From: CBDAPX01 sp965198725 | Lineage (GTDB): Bacteria; Pseudomonadota; Alphaproteobacteria; Rhodobacterales; Rhodobacteraceae | Direction: 5' to 3' | NCBI GenBank assembly: GCA_965198725.1 | Contig: CBDAPX010000001.1 | Coordinates: 1,302,001-1,366,000 of the forward strand | DNA: 64,000 nucleotides | Shown here: one piece after another, positions 45,615-54,769 of the stretch | How positions within the stretch are numbered: position 1 is the first letter of the stretch | Layout of the letters: each line of letters starts with the position of its first letter | Translations under genes and position numbers: made by a program | Notes under the pieces: model-generated | What the model saw: only the letters and a program-made list of their open reading frames with translations | The model's database searches: none | What the model was told of the DNA's origin: nothing

Positions 45615-46910
45615 ATGTCTGATCAAAGTGCTCAAATCGCGTTTGTCCAAACCGAACAGATCCCGGCATCTGCACCGCCTTCGACCCAAACGGGTCCGGT
45701 CAAGTGGCTGCGGGACAACCTGTTCTCGAACTGGGTCAACACCCTGCTGACACTTGCGGCGGCCTGGGCGATCTACGTCATCTTGTCAGGCAGCTTGCCT
45801 TGGATCCTCAACGGGGTCTGGAATGCGAGCAGTCTGGCGGAATGCCGTGAAATCTTGGCCGGCAAAACCGGTGCGTGTTTCGCCGTTCTAACGGAACGCT
45901 GGAACCAGCTGATCTTTGGCTTCAAATATCCGCCGGATCAGTATTGGCGTCCGACAATTGCCTTTTTGCTGTTGTTCGTGGCCTTGGCACCGGTGCTGTT
46001 CTTTGATCTGCCGCGCAAGCTGTTGATCTTTACAGGTCTGTACCCGTTCATTGCCTTCTGGCTGATCTGGGGTGGTTCGATCCTGTATCCGATCGTTGCA
46101 TTGCTGGGCTGTGTTGCCGGCTATGTCGTCTTTGAACGCTTCGGCAAGCAAAGCTTTGCGGTGGGCTTTTTCGGCGGGATTGCCGCAGCCTTTGTGGTCT
46201 GGATTGTCGGGACCATCATTGCCGGTGGCATCGCACCTGAAGAAACGCTTTTGTCCTCGGTGTCAAGCCGTGACTTGGGTGGTTTCATTCTCAACCTGAT
46301 GCTGGGCGTGACCTGTGTAACCCTGTCTTTGCCGATCGGGATCGCACTTGCGCTGGGTCGTCAGTCGAACATGCCGTTGATCAAGATCATCTGTGTGGTC
46401 TTCATCGAATTCATCCGGGGTGTACCGCTGATCACGTTGCTTTTCGTGGCCTCGGTCATGCTGTCCTACTTCTTCCCACCCGAAAGCACGGTGGACCTGT
46501 TCCTGCGCGTGGTCATCATGATCACCATGTTCTCGTCGGCCTATATCGCCGAGGTGATCCGGGGTGGTCTGGCCGCGTTGCCGCGTGGCCAGTATGAAGC
46601 AGCAGACAGCCTGGGTCTTGATTATCCGCTGGCCATGCGCCTGATCATCCTGCCGCAAGCGTTGAAAATCTCGATCCCGGGGATCGTGAACATCGCGGTG
46701 GGCCTGTTCAAGGATACAACCCTCGTGTCGGTCATCTCGATGTTCGACCTCGTCGGCATGATCCGCGGACCGATCCTCGCCTCGACCGAATGGAACGGTG
46801 TTTACTGGGAGCTTTTGGGCTTTGCCGCGCTCCTGTTCTTCATCGTTTGCTACGGCATCTCGCAATACTCACAATGGTTGGAGCGCCGGCTCGCAACCGA
46901 TCATCGATAA
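45615..46910 (+). CDS. aapM: General L-amino-acid ABC transporter, permease AapM
   Basis: A 431-residue permease partner of AapQ with about eight membrane helices, LMLGVTCVTLSLPIGIALALGRQSNMPLIK, EFIRGVPLITLLF, and the EAA loop LPRGQYEAADSLGLDYPLAMRLIILPQALKISIPG. It forms the heterodimeric channel. A GGAGG just after its stop serves aapP. Confidence 0.95.
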   Translation: MSDQSAQIAFVQTEQIPASAPPSTQTGPVKWLRDNLFSNWVNTLLTLAAAWAIYVILSGSLPWILNGVWNASSLAECREILAGKTGACFAVLTERWNQLIFGFKYPPDQYWRPTIAFLLLFVALAPVLFFDLPRKLLIFTGLYPFIAFWLIWGGSILYPIVALLGCVAGYVVFERFGKQSFAVGFFGGIAAAFVVWIVGTIIAGGIAPEETLLSSVSSRDLGGFILNLMLGVTCVTLSLPIGIALALGRQSNMPLIKIICVVFIEFIRGVPLITLLFVASVMLSYFFPPESTVDLFLRVVIMITMFSSAYIAEVIRGGLAALPRGQYEAADSLGLDYPLAMRLIILPQALKISIPGIVNIAVGLFKDTTLVSVISMFDLVGMIRGPILASTEWNGVYWELLGFAALLFFIVCYGISQYSQWLERRLATDHR

Positions 46911-46925
46911 GGAGGCCAGACAAAC

Positions 46926-47693
46926 ATGGCTGAAACCGCACAAATGAAAGTATCCGACGAAGTCGCGATCACGATCGACAACATGAACAAGTGGTACGGC
47001 TCTTTCCACGTGCTGCGCGACATCAACCTGACGGTTTTTCAGGGCGAGCGCATCGTGATCTGTGGACCGTCCGGCTCAGGTAAATCCACTCTGATCCGCT
47101 GCATCAACGCGCTGGAAGAACACCAGCAAGGCAGCATCACGTTGGACGGTACCTTGTTGTCATCGGACCTGAAGAAGATCGACAAGATCCGGTCAGAGGT
47201 CGGCATGTGCTTTCAGCACTTCAACCTCTTTCCGCATCTGACGATCCTTGAAAACTGCACGTTGGCCCCGATTTGGGTGCGCAAGATCCCCAAGAAAGAA
47301 GCCGAAGACACGGCGATGCATTTCCTGGAAAAGGTGAAAATCCCGGATCAGGCCAACAAGTATCCCGGTCAGTTGTCCGGTGGTCAGCAACAGCGTGTGG
47401 CGATCGCGCGTTCGCTGTGTATGCGGCCGCGGATCATGCTCTTTGACGAACCGACATCGGCGCTTGACCCCGAGATGATCAAAGAGGTGCTCGACACCAT
47501 GATCGAGCTGGCAGAAGAGGGCATGACCATGCTCTGCGTGACGCACGAGATGGGCTTTGCCCGTCAGGTTGCCAACCGCGTGATCTTTATGGATGCCGGC
47601 CAGATCGTTGAGCAGAACGAGCCAGAAGCGTTCTTCAACAACCCGCAAAGCCCGCGGACACAGTTGTTCCTGAGCCAGATCCTGGGTCACTGA
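46926..47693 (+). CDS. aapP: General L-amino-acid ABC transporter, ATPase AapP
   Basis: A 255-residue polar-amino-acid-type ATPase: Walker A CGPSGSGKSTLIRC near residue 48, signature LSGGQQQRVAIARSL, Walker B IMLFDEPTSALDPEM, H-loop VTHEMGFARQVANRVIFMDAGQIVE. It powers AapQM uptake. It is the last gene of the operon, followed by a terminator. Confidence 0.96.
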   Translation: MAETAQMKVSDEVAITIDNMNKWYGSFHVLRDINLTVFQGERIVICGPSGSGKSTLIRCINALEEHQQGSITLDGTLLSSDLKKIDKIRSEVGMCFQHFNLFPHLTILENCTLAPIWVRKIPKKEAEDTAMHFLEKVKIPDQANKYPGQLSGGQQQRVAIARSLCMRPRIMLFDEPTSALDPEMIKEVLDTMIELAEEGMTMLCVTHEMGFARQVANRVIFMDAGQIVEQNEPEAFFNNPQSPRTQLFLSQILGH

Positions 47694-47713
47694 TCCTCGC
47701 GACATTCTGGGAA

Positions 47714-47741
47714 AGGCCGGGCCGTTGTGCCCGGCCTTTTT
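47714..47741. terminator. Bidirectional terminator between aapP and sixA-like gene
   Basis: A 9-bp perfect stem AGGCCGGGC/GCCCGGCCT (47714-47722 with 47729-47737) followed by T, with AA on the left side. The two flanking genes converge here. Confidence 0.85.
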
Positions 47742-48238
47742 CATTCGGGGATCAGCTCGCGCGGGATGACAAAATCGATGACAACACCGGAGCGGGGCGT
47801 GATATTTGACCAGTCCGTGGCATCAAAACGGACAACGAGTGTCGCACCGGTTGGGTAGTCAAAAAACCTGTCATGCCGAGGGGCGCGGCCAACAAGGTCA
47901 TGGGCAAAGGCGCAAATGCCCGGGTTGTGACCCACCATCAGAACACATTGTCCGGTCGCAGACTGCAAAACAGTCAGCATCGTCTGCGGGCCAGCATGAT
48001 AGAGCTGCGGAACCGATGTCGCCTCAATATCAAGGCCAAGCCCTGCAAAGGTCTGTAAGGTCCGTGTCGCCGAGGAGCAGAAAACCTGATCAGGGCGCAG
48101 GTCTGCATCCCACATCCATTCGCCCAAGGCTGTGGCAGACCGAAAGCCACGATTGTTCAGCGGACGATCATGATCCGCCAGGCCAGGCGTCGTCCAGCTG
48201 GACTTGGCGTGGCGCATCAGGATCAAGGTCAAGCTCAT
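47741..48238 (-). CDS. SixA-type histidine phosphatase
   Basis: A 165-residue protein with the RHG-type motif LILMRHAKSSW (active His near residue 10), DHDRPLNNRGFRSATALGEWM, the second-Arg block FCSSATRTLQT, and the second catalytic His in VLMVGHNPGI. SixA removes phosphate from phospho-His in phosphotransfer proteins in E. coli; the target here is unknown. Its ATG overlaps the stop of the ferredoxin-like pseudogene (ATGA). Confidence 0.9.
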   Translation of the reverse strand: MSLTLILMRHAKSSWTTPGLADHDRPLNNRGFRSATALGEWMWDADLRPDQVFCSSATRTLQTFAGLGLDIEATSVPQLYHAGPQTMLTVLQSATGQCVLMVGHNPGICAFAHDLVGRAPRHDRFFDYPTGATLVVRFDATDWSNITPRSGVVIDFVIPRELIPE

Positions 48239-48871
48239 CGCGGGTGAAAGGCCTTCATGTGAAATGCCGACTGCTCGGGTGGTCGATCAAATATCTGGCT
48301 GACGGGGCAGACGCGTCGCGCCTTACAGCCTGACCCAATGCAATCTGATCCATCGGGTGTGTCAAGAAAACTGTGGCATGCGGCGACATTGTATCCGGTT
48401 TCGGCGCTCAAGGCGTTTACCGGACAGGCATCGCGGCAGGGTTGGCCAGTGCACGTAACACACACGCAGAGGTTCTTGTCGTGGCAACGGCACCACGTGA
48501 TCAAAGGTCAGAGCGCCGCGAATGGAAATCATCAGACCGGCGGTGTCGTGGATCATCATGCCCACAGGGCTTTGCGCGAACCGACCGCTTGCCAAGGCCC
48601 ACGAAATGAACGGGGCATAGGGTGGCCCGTCAGATGGGTAAACCGTACCGGCGTCGAAGTGGCTGGCGATGGCCCCGATGACGCGCTTGGATCATCGGTC
48701 GACCGGGTCTTTGGCCCTATCTGCAAATTCCCCTCTCTGCGAAAAAACCGACCAGAAATCGGCGGCGCAACCGATTAAAACAACGGTCCCGTAGTCCTCA
48801 GAGGGGTTCAAAGCGCCCATCAGGAACAGCCCGTTGGCCCGAGCGAGGGCATCAATCTTTGACAGGATCAT
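48235..48871 (-). pseudogene. Ferredoxin-like 4Fe-4S protein (epoxyqueuosine-reductase-related), broken by TGA and a frameshift
   Basis: Reading from 48871: MILSKIDALARANGLFLMGALNPSEDYGTVVLIGCAADFW to KDPVDR, then TGA at 48692-48694. The same frame continues SKRVIGAIASHFDAG, SDGPPYAPFISWALASGRF, SPVGMMIHDTAGLMISIRGALTF. Near 48470-48500 the frame shifts by +1 and goes on as CVTCTGQPCRDACPVNALSAETGYNV, HSFLDTPDGSDCIG, and ends MKAFHPR at 48235. Relatives have Trp at the TGA (DPVDRWSKR), so TGG to TGA fits. A GT run (GTGTGTGT-like) at the shift point suggests slippage. The two Cys clusters indicate iron-sulfur binding. Start and end still overlap both neighbours as ATGA, a relic of a coupled operon. 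Confidence 0.82.
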
Positions 48872-49662
48872 TTGCGGGCGAAAGGCAGCGTTAAGGACCA
48901 GATCAGGCCGCTTGGCCGATCGTCCTGCCATTCCAGACCGGTTGTCATCTCGTCATGTCCCTGTACCGGTTGCGCGATATATGTACCCATCATGCGATCC
49001 CAGATCGACAGGGCAAAGCCATAATTGCTGTCATGTTCGGCGCGGTTGTCGGAATGATGCACCCGGTGCATGTCGGGTGTTACGAGCACCAGCCGAACGA
49101 CACGGTCCAGCCACAGGGGCAGGCGGATGTTGGCGTGGTTGAACATCGCCGTGCCGTTGAGGATGATTTCAAACAAGATCACGGCCAACGCAGAGGGGCC
49201 CAGCAGGTAAACAAGGCCGATCTTCAGCAGCATCGACAACGCGATTTCAACAGGGTGAAACCGAATGGCTGTGGTCACATCCATATCGCGGTCGGCGTGG
49301 TGCACCCGGTGCAACCGCCATAGGATTGGCACCTTGTGGGTGATCAGATGCTGCGCCCAGATGGCAAAGTCGAGGATCAGGATGGCGAGGACGGTTTCCA
49401 GCCAGATCGGCCAACCCGTCAGGTTAAAGAGCCCCCAGCCATTGGCCCCCGCGTCCACGGCGGCTCCAACGGCCAGCAGCGGAAGACCAATTGCCAAGAG
49501 ACGCAACAGCACGGTGTTTGCAACGGTGATCGACCAGTTGGTCAGCCACCGCCGCCCGCGCGGTTGGCTGCGCTGACGGCGCGGTGCCAATGTCTCTGCA
49601 AGCGCAAAAAGCGCAAAGAGCGACAGGAATACCGTCAGGCGTATGGCAGCTTCGTTTTCCAT
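48868..49662 (-). CDS. Sterol desaturase/fatty acid hydroxylase family membrane protein
   Basis: A 264-residue protein with about four membrane helices and the His-box set of the family: AQHLITHKVPILWRLHRVHHADRDMD, HPVEIALSML, NHANIRLP, and TPDMHRVHHSDNRAEHDSNYGF. These bind a di-iron centre. The substrate is unknown; several bacterial members act on lipids or carotenoids. Its TGA overlaps the ferredoxin-like start, which hints that the ferredoxin-like protein may once have been an electron donor. Confidence 0.88.
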   Translation of the reverse strand: MENEAAIRLTVFLSLFALFALAETLAPRRQRSQPRGRRWLTNWSITVANTVLLRLLAIGLPLLAVGAAVDAGANGWGLFNLTGWPIWLETVLAILILDFAIWAQHLITHKVPILWRLHRVHHADRDMDVTTAIRFHPVEIALSMLLKIGLVYLLGPSALAVILFEIILNGTAMFNHANIRLPLWLDRVVRLVLVTPDMHRVHHSDNRAEHDSNYGFALSIWDRMMGTYIAQPVQGHDEMTTGLEWQDDRPSGLIWSLTLPFARK

Positions 49663-49720
49663 AGCCCGGACACTAAGCCCGGGTCAGGCGTACGCAAGAC
49701 GTCCAATGGTCACGTCTGCG

Positions 49721-50584
49721 TCAATCCGGGCGGATCAGTGAGCCGGCACCATGTTCGGTAAAGAGTTCCAATAGGACGGCATTCGGCGCACGCCCGTCCA
49801 GAATGACAACCGCGCGTACCCCGCCATCGATTGCGGCCAGGGCGGTTTCGGTTTTCGGGATCATTCCCCCCGCGATCACGCCCTGTTCCGTCAGGTCCCG
49901 GATCTGAGCTGCTTTCAGCTCTGTCAGGACATCGCCGTCGGCGTTTTTCACACCGGATACATCGGTCAACAACAACAGGCGATCCGCTTGCAAAGCTGAC
50001 GCATAGGCACCCGCTGCCGTGTCACCGTTCACATTATAGGTCTCGCCATTTTTGCCCGCCCCCAGCGGCGCAATCACCGGGATCATGTCGTTGGCAAACA
50101 AGTTGTGCAGAAGCGATGGGTCCATCTTTGCCGGTTGCCCGACAAACCCAAGCTTGGGGTCCGCAGGATCACAGGTCATCAGGTTGGCGTCTTTGCCCGA
50201 AAGGCCAACAGCCTTGCCACCTTGGGCATTGATCGCTTGAACGATGCGTTTGTTGACCACGCCGGACAACACCATCTCAACCACTTCCATCGTGGCCGCA
50301 TCGGTGACGCGTTTGCCATCGACAAACTCAGAGGTGATATCAAGCTTTTTCAGCATCGCGTTGATCATCGGACCACCGCCATGCACGATCACCGGGTTCA
50401 CGCCAACCTGTTGCAACAGCACGATATCGCGGGCAAAGCTTTCCATTGCTTCGTCGCTGCCCATGGCGTGACCGCCCAGTTTCACGACAACAATCGCATC
50501 ATCATACCGTTGCAGGTAAGGCAAAGCCCTCGACAGGGTCTGGGCGGTGGCGATCCAGTCACGGTTCATATCTTGTGTCTTCAT
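49721..50584 (-). CDS. argB: Acetylglutamate kinase
   Basis: A 287-residue enzyme of arginine biosynthesis that phosphorylates N-acetylglutamate. Motifs: VVVKLGGHAMGSDEAMESFARDIVLLQQVGVNPVIVHGGGPMIN, GLSGKDANLM, VNGDTAAGAYASALQADRLLLLTDVSGV and GGMIPKTETALAAI. The start at 50584 gives the normal length and the residues before it are not homologous. It is divergent from the SDR gene with a 121-bp shared promoter region. Confidence 0.96.
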   Translation of the reverse strand: MKTQDMNRDWIATAQTLSRALPYLQRYDDAIVVVKLGGHAMGSDEAMESFARDIVLLQQVGVNPVIVHGGGPMINAMLKKLDITSEFVDGKRVTDAATMEVVEMVLSGVVNKRIVQAINAQGGKAVGLSGKDANLMTCDPADPKLGFVGQPAKMDPSLLHNLFANDMIPVIAPLGAGKNGETYNVNGDTAAGAYASALQADRLLLLTDVSGVKNADGDVLTELKAAQIRDLTEQGVIAGGMIPKTETALAAIDGGVRAVVILDGRAPNAVLLELFTEHGAGSLIRPD

Positions 50585-50705
50585 GTGCTGCGTCTCTTTG
50601 GCGTGGGTCGTGTTACGCCGAAGGCGGTGCGATGCCAAGGCCAGCATTGTACAACACGCGGAACTTGATAGCATTCTGGTCATATGTTGCGAGGAGGTCG
50701 CCCAG

Positions 50706-51434
50706 ATGTCACAGAAAACCCTGCTGTTGACCGGTGCGAGCCGCGGTATTGGCCACGCCACGGTGCGAAGGTTCAGCGCAGAAGGCTGGCGCGTGCTGAC
50801 ATGCTCGCGCGCACCGTTTTCGCCGCAATGCCCATGGCCGGGAGGCGAAGAAAACCATGTGCAACTGGATTTGAGCGATCCTGCTGACACCATCAACGGG
50901 GTTGGCCGCATTCAAGAGATGCTGGATGGACGGCTGGACGCACTGGTCAACAACGCCGGGATTTCGCCCAAGGGGCCGGATGGTGAACGGCTCAACACGC
51001 TTGAGACCGACCTCATGACGTGGGGAAAGGTGTTTCACGTCAATTTCTTTGCCTCCGTCGTTCTGGCCCGCGGATTGAAAGAAGAGCTTTCGGCGGCGCA
51101 AGGCGCCGTGGTCAACGTCACCTCGATTGCCGGTGCGCGCGTTCACCCCTTTGCCGGGGCAGCCTATGCCACGTCAAAGGCCGCGCTGGCGGCGTTAACG
51201 CGCGAAATGGCGCATGACTTTGGTCCACTGGGCGTGCGTGTCAACGCAATCGCGCCGGGAGAGGTCGAAACCTCAATCCTCAGCCCCGGTACGGACAAGA
51301 TCGTGGAAAAGCTGCCCATGCGGCGGTTGGGGCAACCTGATGAGGTCGCCTCGGTCATTTACTTTCTCTGCTCTCAGGAAAGCTCTTACATGTCGGGCAC
51401 CGAGATTGAGGTCAACGGTGCGCAGCACGTTTGA
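50706..51434 (+). CDS. Short-chain dehydrogenase/reductase (SDR)
   Basis: A 242-residue classical SDR: TGASRGIG at residues 9-16, NNAGISPKG near 80, and the catalytic Ser in NVTSIAGARVHPFAGAAYATSKAAL with the Tyr-x3-Lys. The C-terminal PMRRLGQPDEVASVIYFLCSQESSYMSGTEIEVNGAQ is typical of FabG-like enzymes. GAGGAGG lies 9 bases before the ATG at 50706. The substrate is not evident. It converges on engB. Confidence 0.92.
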   Translation: MSQKTLLLTGASRGIGHATVRRFSAEGWRVLTCSRAPFSPQCPWPGGEENHVQLDLSDPADTINGVGRIQEMLDGRLDALVNNAGISPKGPDGERLNTLETDLMTWGKVFHVNFFASVVLARGLKEELSAAQGAVVNVTSIAGARVHPFAGAAYATSKAALAALTREMAHDFGPLGVRVNAIAPGEVETSILSPGTDKIVEKLPMRRLGQPDEVASVIYFLCSQESSYMSGTEIEVNGAQHV

Positions 51435-51440
51435 CAGGGT

Positions 51441-52094
51441 TTAGATCAGACCGGAAATGATGCTGCGCAGTGTGGCGATGCCGTCGCCTTTTTCTGATGA
51501 CGTCAGAACAATTTCCGGGAAGGCCGCCGGGTGTTTTGACAAAGCCGCGCGTACCTGGCCCAGAACCTTTTCGCGCTCTGCGGCTTTCACCTTGTCGGCT
51601 TTGGTCAGCACGCATTGAAAGGTCACAGCGCTGCTGTCGAGCAGTTTGAGGATCTCTTCGTCGACCGCTTTGACCCCGTGGCGGGCATCAATCAGGACAA
51701 AGGCGCGGCGCAGCGTTTGGCGTCCGCTCAGATACTGCTTTAGCAACCGCTGCCACTTTTTGACGACGTCCAGTGGCGCATTGGCATAGCCATAGCCAGG
51801 CAGGTCAACGAGATAGAGGTCCGGGCCTTGGGTGAAATAGTTGATCTCTTGCGTGCGCCCGGGTGTGTTGGACGCGCGGGCCAAACCCTTGGTCCCTGTC
51901 AGTGCATTGATCAGGCTCGATTTGCCGACATTGGATCGACCGGCAAAGCAAACCTCAATACGGTCCGCGGGGGGCAGGCCGGACATGGCTACCACGCCTT
52001 TGACAAACTCCGATTGGCCGGCAAAGAGCTTGCGCGCTTCTTCGGCTTCGGCGGGGTCTGGCAATTCGGCAAGAGGGAAAGGAAGCGTTGTCAT
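51441..52094 (-). CDS. engB: Ribosome biogenesis GTP-binding protein EngB (YihA/YsxC)
   Basis: A 217-residue GTPase: G1 GRSNVGKSSLINALTG near residue 51, G2 region ASNTPGRTQEINYF, G3 DLPGYGYA, and G4 LTKADKVKAAE. It is needed for 50S assembly. The ATG overlaps the MOSC stop (ATGA), so translation is coupled. Confidence 0.96.
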   Translation of the reverse strand: MTTLPFPLAELPDPAEAEEARKLFAGQSEFVKGVVAMSGLPPADRIEVCFAGRSNVGKSSLINALTGTKGLARASNTPGRTQEINYFTQGPDLYLVDLPGYGYANAPLDVVKKWQRLLKQYLSGRQTLRRAFVLIDARHGVKAVDEEILKLLDSSAVTFQCVLTKADKVKAAEREKVLGQVRAALSKHPAAFPEIVLTSSEKGDGIATLRSIISGLI

Positions 52095-52831
52095 GATGGT
52101 TCCACCCTGTCGCCAATCGCGATGCTGCCACCGGAACGGACCGTCGCGTAAACGCCAAAATCCTTGTGATCATAGCTCTGCATCAGCGCGCGACATGGAT
52201 CGACATCGCGTTGGCCGGTTTCCGGGTTGGCCTCGGTCGCGCGGCACCGCTCGATGCGTTCGGTGATTTCCAGTTCTACCGCGCCGATGCGAATGGTGCG
52301 TCCGATCAGATCAAACTCTTCCCAAGGGGCACAGCCATCCACCCACAGGTTGCCGCGGAACCGGCGCGGGTCGAGTATGTGCCCCATGCGCTGCGACAGG
52401 GTGCGCAGGCTCGACATGTTCATGATGGATAGCTGCGCCAAACCGTTATCCGCCATGCCTTGCGCAGGGGCTGGGACCAGTTCACGAGGCGCAGAATGTT
52501 GCTGCGGCCACAACGGTGTGACCCAATCGATCAGGGCCTGACCCTCAACAGATGGGTCAAAGGTCAAGTCGGGTCGGTCCGGATGCGTGAGCGTCAGGCG
52601 CGCATCGGGTTTTGACTGAGCATGAATTTGCGCGAGCTTCGGGCCATAGGCCACGACCAGAAAATTCCGACGCGGCTGCCAGTCATGCGTTGCCGCACTG
52701 CCTTCATGTCGCAATGCCCACGCGCGGTCCCCTGGCAGCGGTTGGTCCGCTGCGAGGGTCACATCCGTCAGTGCTTCGGCCCCGATCCCTTTGACCGGGT
52801 GCCGCCAGATATGGGCAAGCGTCGCGGTCAC
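52091..52831 (-). CDS. MOSC domain-containing protein
   Basis: A protein of 246 residues from a GTG start at 52831 that overlaps the yidC TGA. The N-terminal MOSC_N part is VTATLAHIWRHPVKGIGAEAL; the MOSC core is DPRRFRGNLWVDGCAPWEEFDLIGRTIRIGAVELEITERIERCRATEANPETG with the conserved Cys near residue 207. MOSC proteins transfer sulfur to or act on molybdenum cofactor; the function of this one is unknown. The GTG start is chosen for the overlap and the family N-terminus. Confidence 0.88.
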   Translation of the reverse strand: MTATLAHIWRHPVKGIGAEALTDVTLAADQPLPGDRAWALRHEGSAATHDWQPRRNFLVVAYGPKLAQIHAQSKPDARLTLTHPDRPDLTFDPSVEGQALIDWVTPLWPQQHSAPRELVPAPAQGMADNGLAQLSIMNMSSLRTLSQRMGHILDPRRFRGNLWVDGCAPWEEFDLIGRTIRIGAVELEITERIERCRATEANPETGQRDVDPCRALMQSYDHKDFGVYATVRSGGSIAIGDRVEPS

Positions 52832-54654
52832 TTGGCGTCGTCTTTGGCACCGCTGCCGCGTTTGAAGCTGGCCATGATGTTGCCAAAGAGATCCGGCGTG
52901 TACCCCTGACTGCGCATGATCAGATATTGCTGTGCAAAGGTGATCACGTTGTTCGAAATCCAGTAGACGACCAGACCGCTGGCAAAACCGCCCAGCATGA
53001 ACATGAAGACCCATGGCATCCACGCAAAGATCATCTGTTGCGTTGGATCCGTTGGGGCCGGGTTCAGTTTTTGCTGCAGCCACATCGAGATGCCAAGCAA
53101 CAGCGGCAGAATACCGATCAACACCAGCGCAAGGATCGTATCAGGCTCTGGTCCCGCCCAAGGCAGAAGACCATAGAAGTTCATGATCGAGGTGGGGTCA
53201 GGCGCGCTGAGGTCCTGGAAGGGGCCAAAGAACGGCGCTTGGCGCAGTTCGATGGTGACAAAAATCACCTTATAGAATGAAAAGAAGATCGGGATCTGGA
53301 ACAGGATTGGCAAACAGCCCGCAGCCGGATTCACCTTTTCCTTCTTGTACAGCTCCATCATGCCTTTCTGAAGCTTTTCACGATCATCCCCGGCTTGCTC
53401 TTTCAGCTTTTCCATCTGCGGCTGAAGCTCTTTCATCTTCGCCATCGAAACGTAGGACTTGTAAGCCAACGGGAAAAGGATCGCCTTGACGATCAGCGTC
53501 AGGCCGATGATCGACCAGCCCATGTTGCCGATCAGTTTGTTCAGCTCATGCAGCAGCCAGAAGATGGGCTTTGTCAGGAAAAAGAACCAACCCCAGTCGA
53601 TGCTATCGATGAAGCCTTCAATGCCTTGGCGCTGATAGTTGCGGATGGTTTCCCATTCCTTGGCACCGGCGAAAAGCTGTGTTTCAACAGCACCGGTTTG
53701 GCCGGGCGCAACGGTCAGCGTCGGCAACACGGCTTCGGTCTGATAGATATCGCGCCGTTCGTCATATTTAGCGACGGACTTGAACGCGCTGCCGGGGGCC
53801 GGGATCAGGGTGGCCATCCAGTAATGGTCGGTAAACCCGATCCAGCCATTCTGTTCCACTTGCACAACTTCGGCCCGCGCGGCTTCGCGAGGGTCGATTT
53901 CAAAGTCCGGCATGTTGTCGTAATCGGTTTCCGTCAGCTCGCCATCGGACATGCCGACAACACCCTCGTGCAGGATGAAAAAGTTCTTCAATTCCTGCGG
54001 CTGACCATGCCGTGCCAAAACGCCATAGGGCGCAAGGCTGACTGTCGCATCACCGTTGTTCGTCACCGACTGTGTGACGTCGAACATATAGTTTTCATCG
54101 ACGGAAATTGTCCGATTAAAGATCAGTCCCGCGCCGTTGTCCCATGCCAGAACAATCGGGCTGTCTTGGGTCAAGGTCTCGCCTTCGACAAGGCTCCACT
54201 GCGTGTTGGCGCCGGGCACCTGTTCCGGGGCCAGACCCGCGCCGGGGGCCCAACCATACAGGGCATAATACGCCTTTGGCGTGCCGACAGGCGACAGAAT
54301 TTTCACAGTGTCAGGGTCGTCCAGCGCGACCTGATAGTCACTGAGATAAAGATCATCGATCCGCCCGCCAAGCGTCGAAATGGATCCGGTCAGGCGCGGC
54401 GTCTCAATCGGCAAACGCGCCGCGGTTTCGATGGCCGTGGGTTCCGGGGCCGCTGTTGTTGTGGCTGTGCCGGTCACCGCGGTGCTGGGCGCGCTGGCCA
54501 CACCATCTGTTGCCGTCGCAGGCGGCGTTAATGAATCTGCCGGTGCCTGGGACAGCGTTTCCGGCTCAGGTGGCGGAAATACGACAAACCAGACCAGGAT
54601 GACGAGAAAGCTCAGCGCCGTGGCAAGGATGAGATTCTTATTCTGATCGTCCAT
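52828..54654 (-). CDS. yidC: Membrane protein insertase YidC
   Basis: A 608-residue inner-membrane insertase: N-terminal helix NLILATALSFLVILVWFVVFPP, a large periplasmic beta-sandwich domain (about residues 70-340), then the five-helix core with GWSIIGLTLIVKAILFPLAYKSYVSMAKMKELQPQ and NPAAGCLPILFQIPIFFSFYKVIF, and a final segment ISNNVITFAQQYLIMRSQG. It works with SecYEG or alone. rnpA and yidD, its usual neighbours, lie 5 kb upstream here, separated by inserted genes. Confidence 0.97.
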   Translation of the reverse strand: MDDQNKNLILATALSFLVILVWFVVFPPPEPETLSQAPADSLTPPATATDGVASAPSTAVTGTATTTAAPEPTAIETAARLPIETPRLTGSISTLGGRIDDLYLSDYQVALDDPDTVKILSPVGTPKAYYALYGWAPGAGLAPEQVPGANTQWSLVEGETLTQDSPIVLAWDNGAGLIFNRTISVDENYMFDVTQSVTNNGDATVSLAPYGVLARHGQPQELKNFFILHEGVVGMSDGELTETDYDNMPDFEIDPREAARAEVVQVEQNGWIGFTDHYWMATLIPAPGSAFKSVAKYDERRDIYQTEAVLPTLTVAPGQTGAVETQLFAGAKEWETIRNYQRQGIEGFIDSIDWGWFFFLTKPIFWLLHELNKLIGNMGWSIIGLTLIVKAILFPLAYKSYVSMAKMKELQPQMEKLKEQAGDDREKLQKGMMELYKKEKVNPAAGCLPILFQIPIFFSFYKVIFVTIELRQAPFFGPFQDLSAPDPTSIMNFYGLLPWAGPEPDTILALVLIGILPLLLGISMWLQQKLNPAPTDPTQQMIFAWMPWVFMFMLGGFASGLVVYWISNNVITFAQQYLIMRSQGYTPDLFGNIMASFKRGSGAKDDAK

Positions 54655-54769
54655 GTAGAGCTGCGACCTCGTGCTGCATATGACATCGGTGGGTTCAACA
54701 GAGTGCAGCCCAAAAGGTCAAGTGGATTCGGCTCAGATGTGCGGATAGACGGCAGATCGCAGGCCGGTT

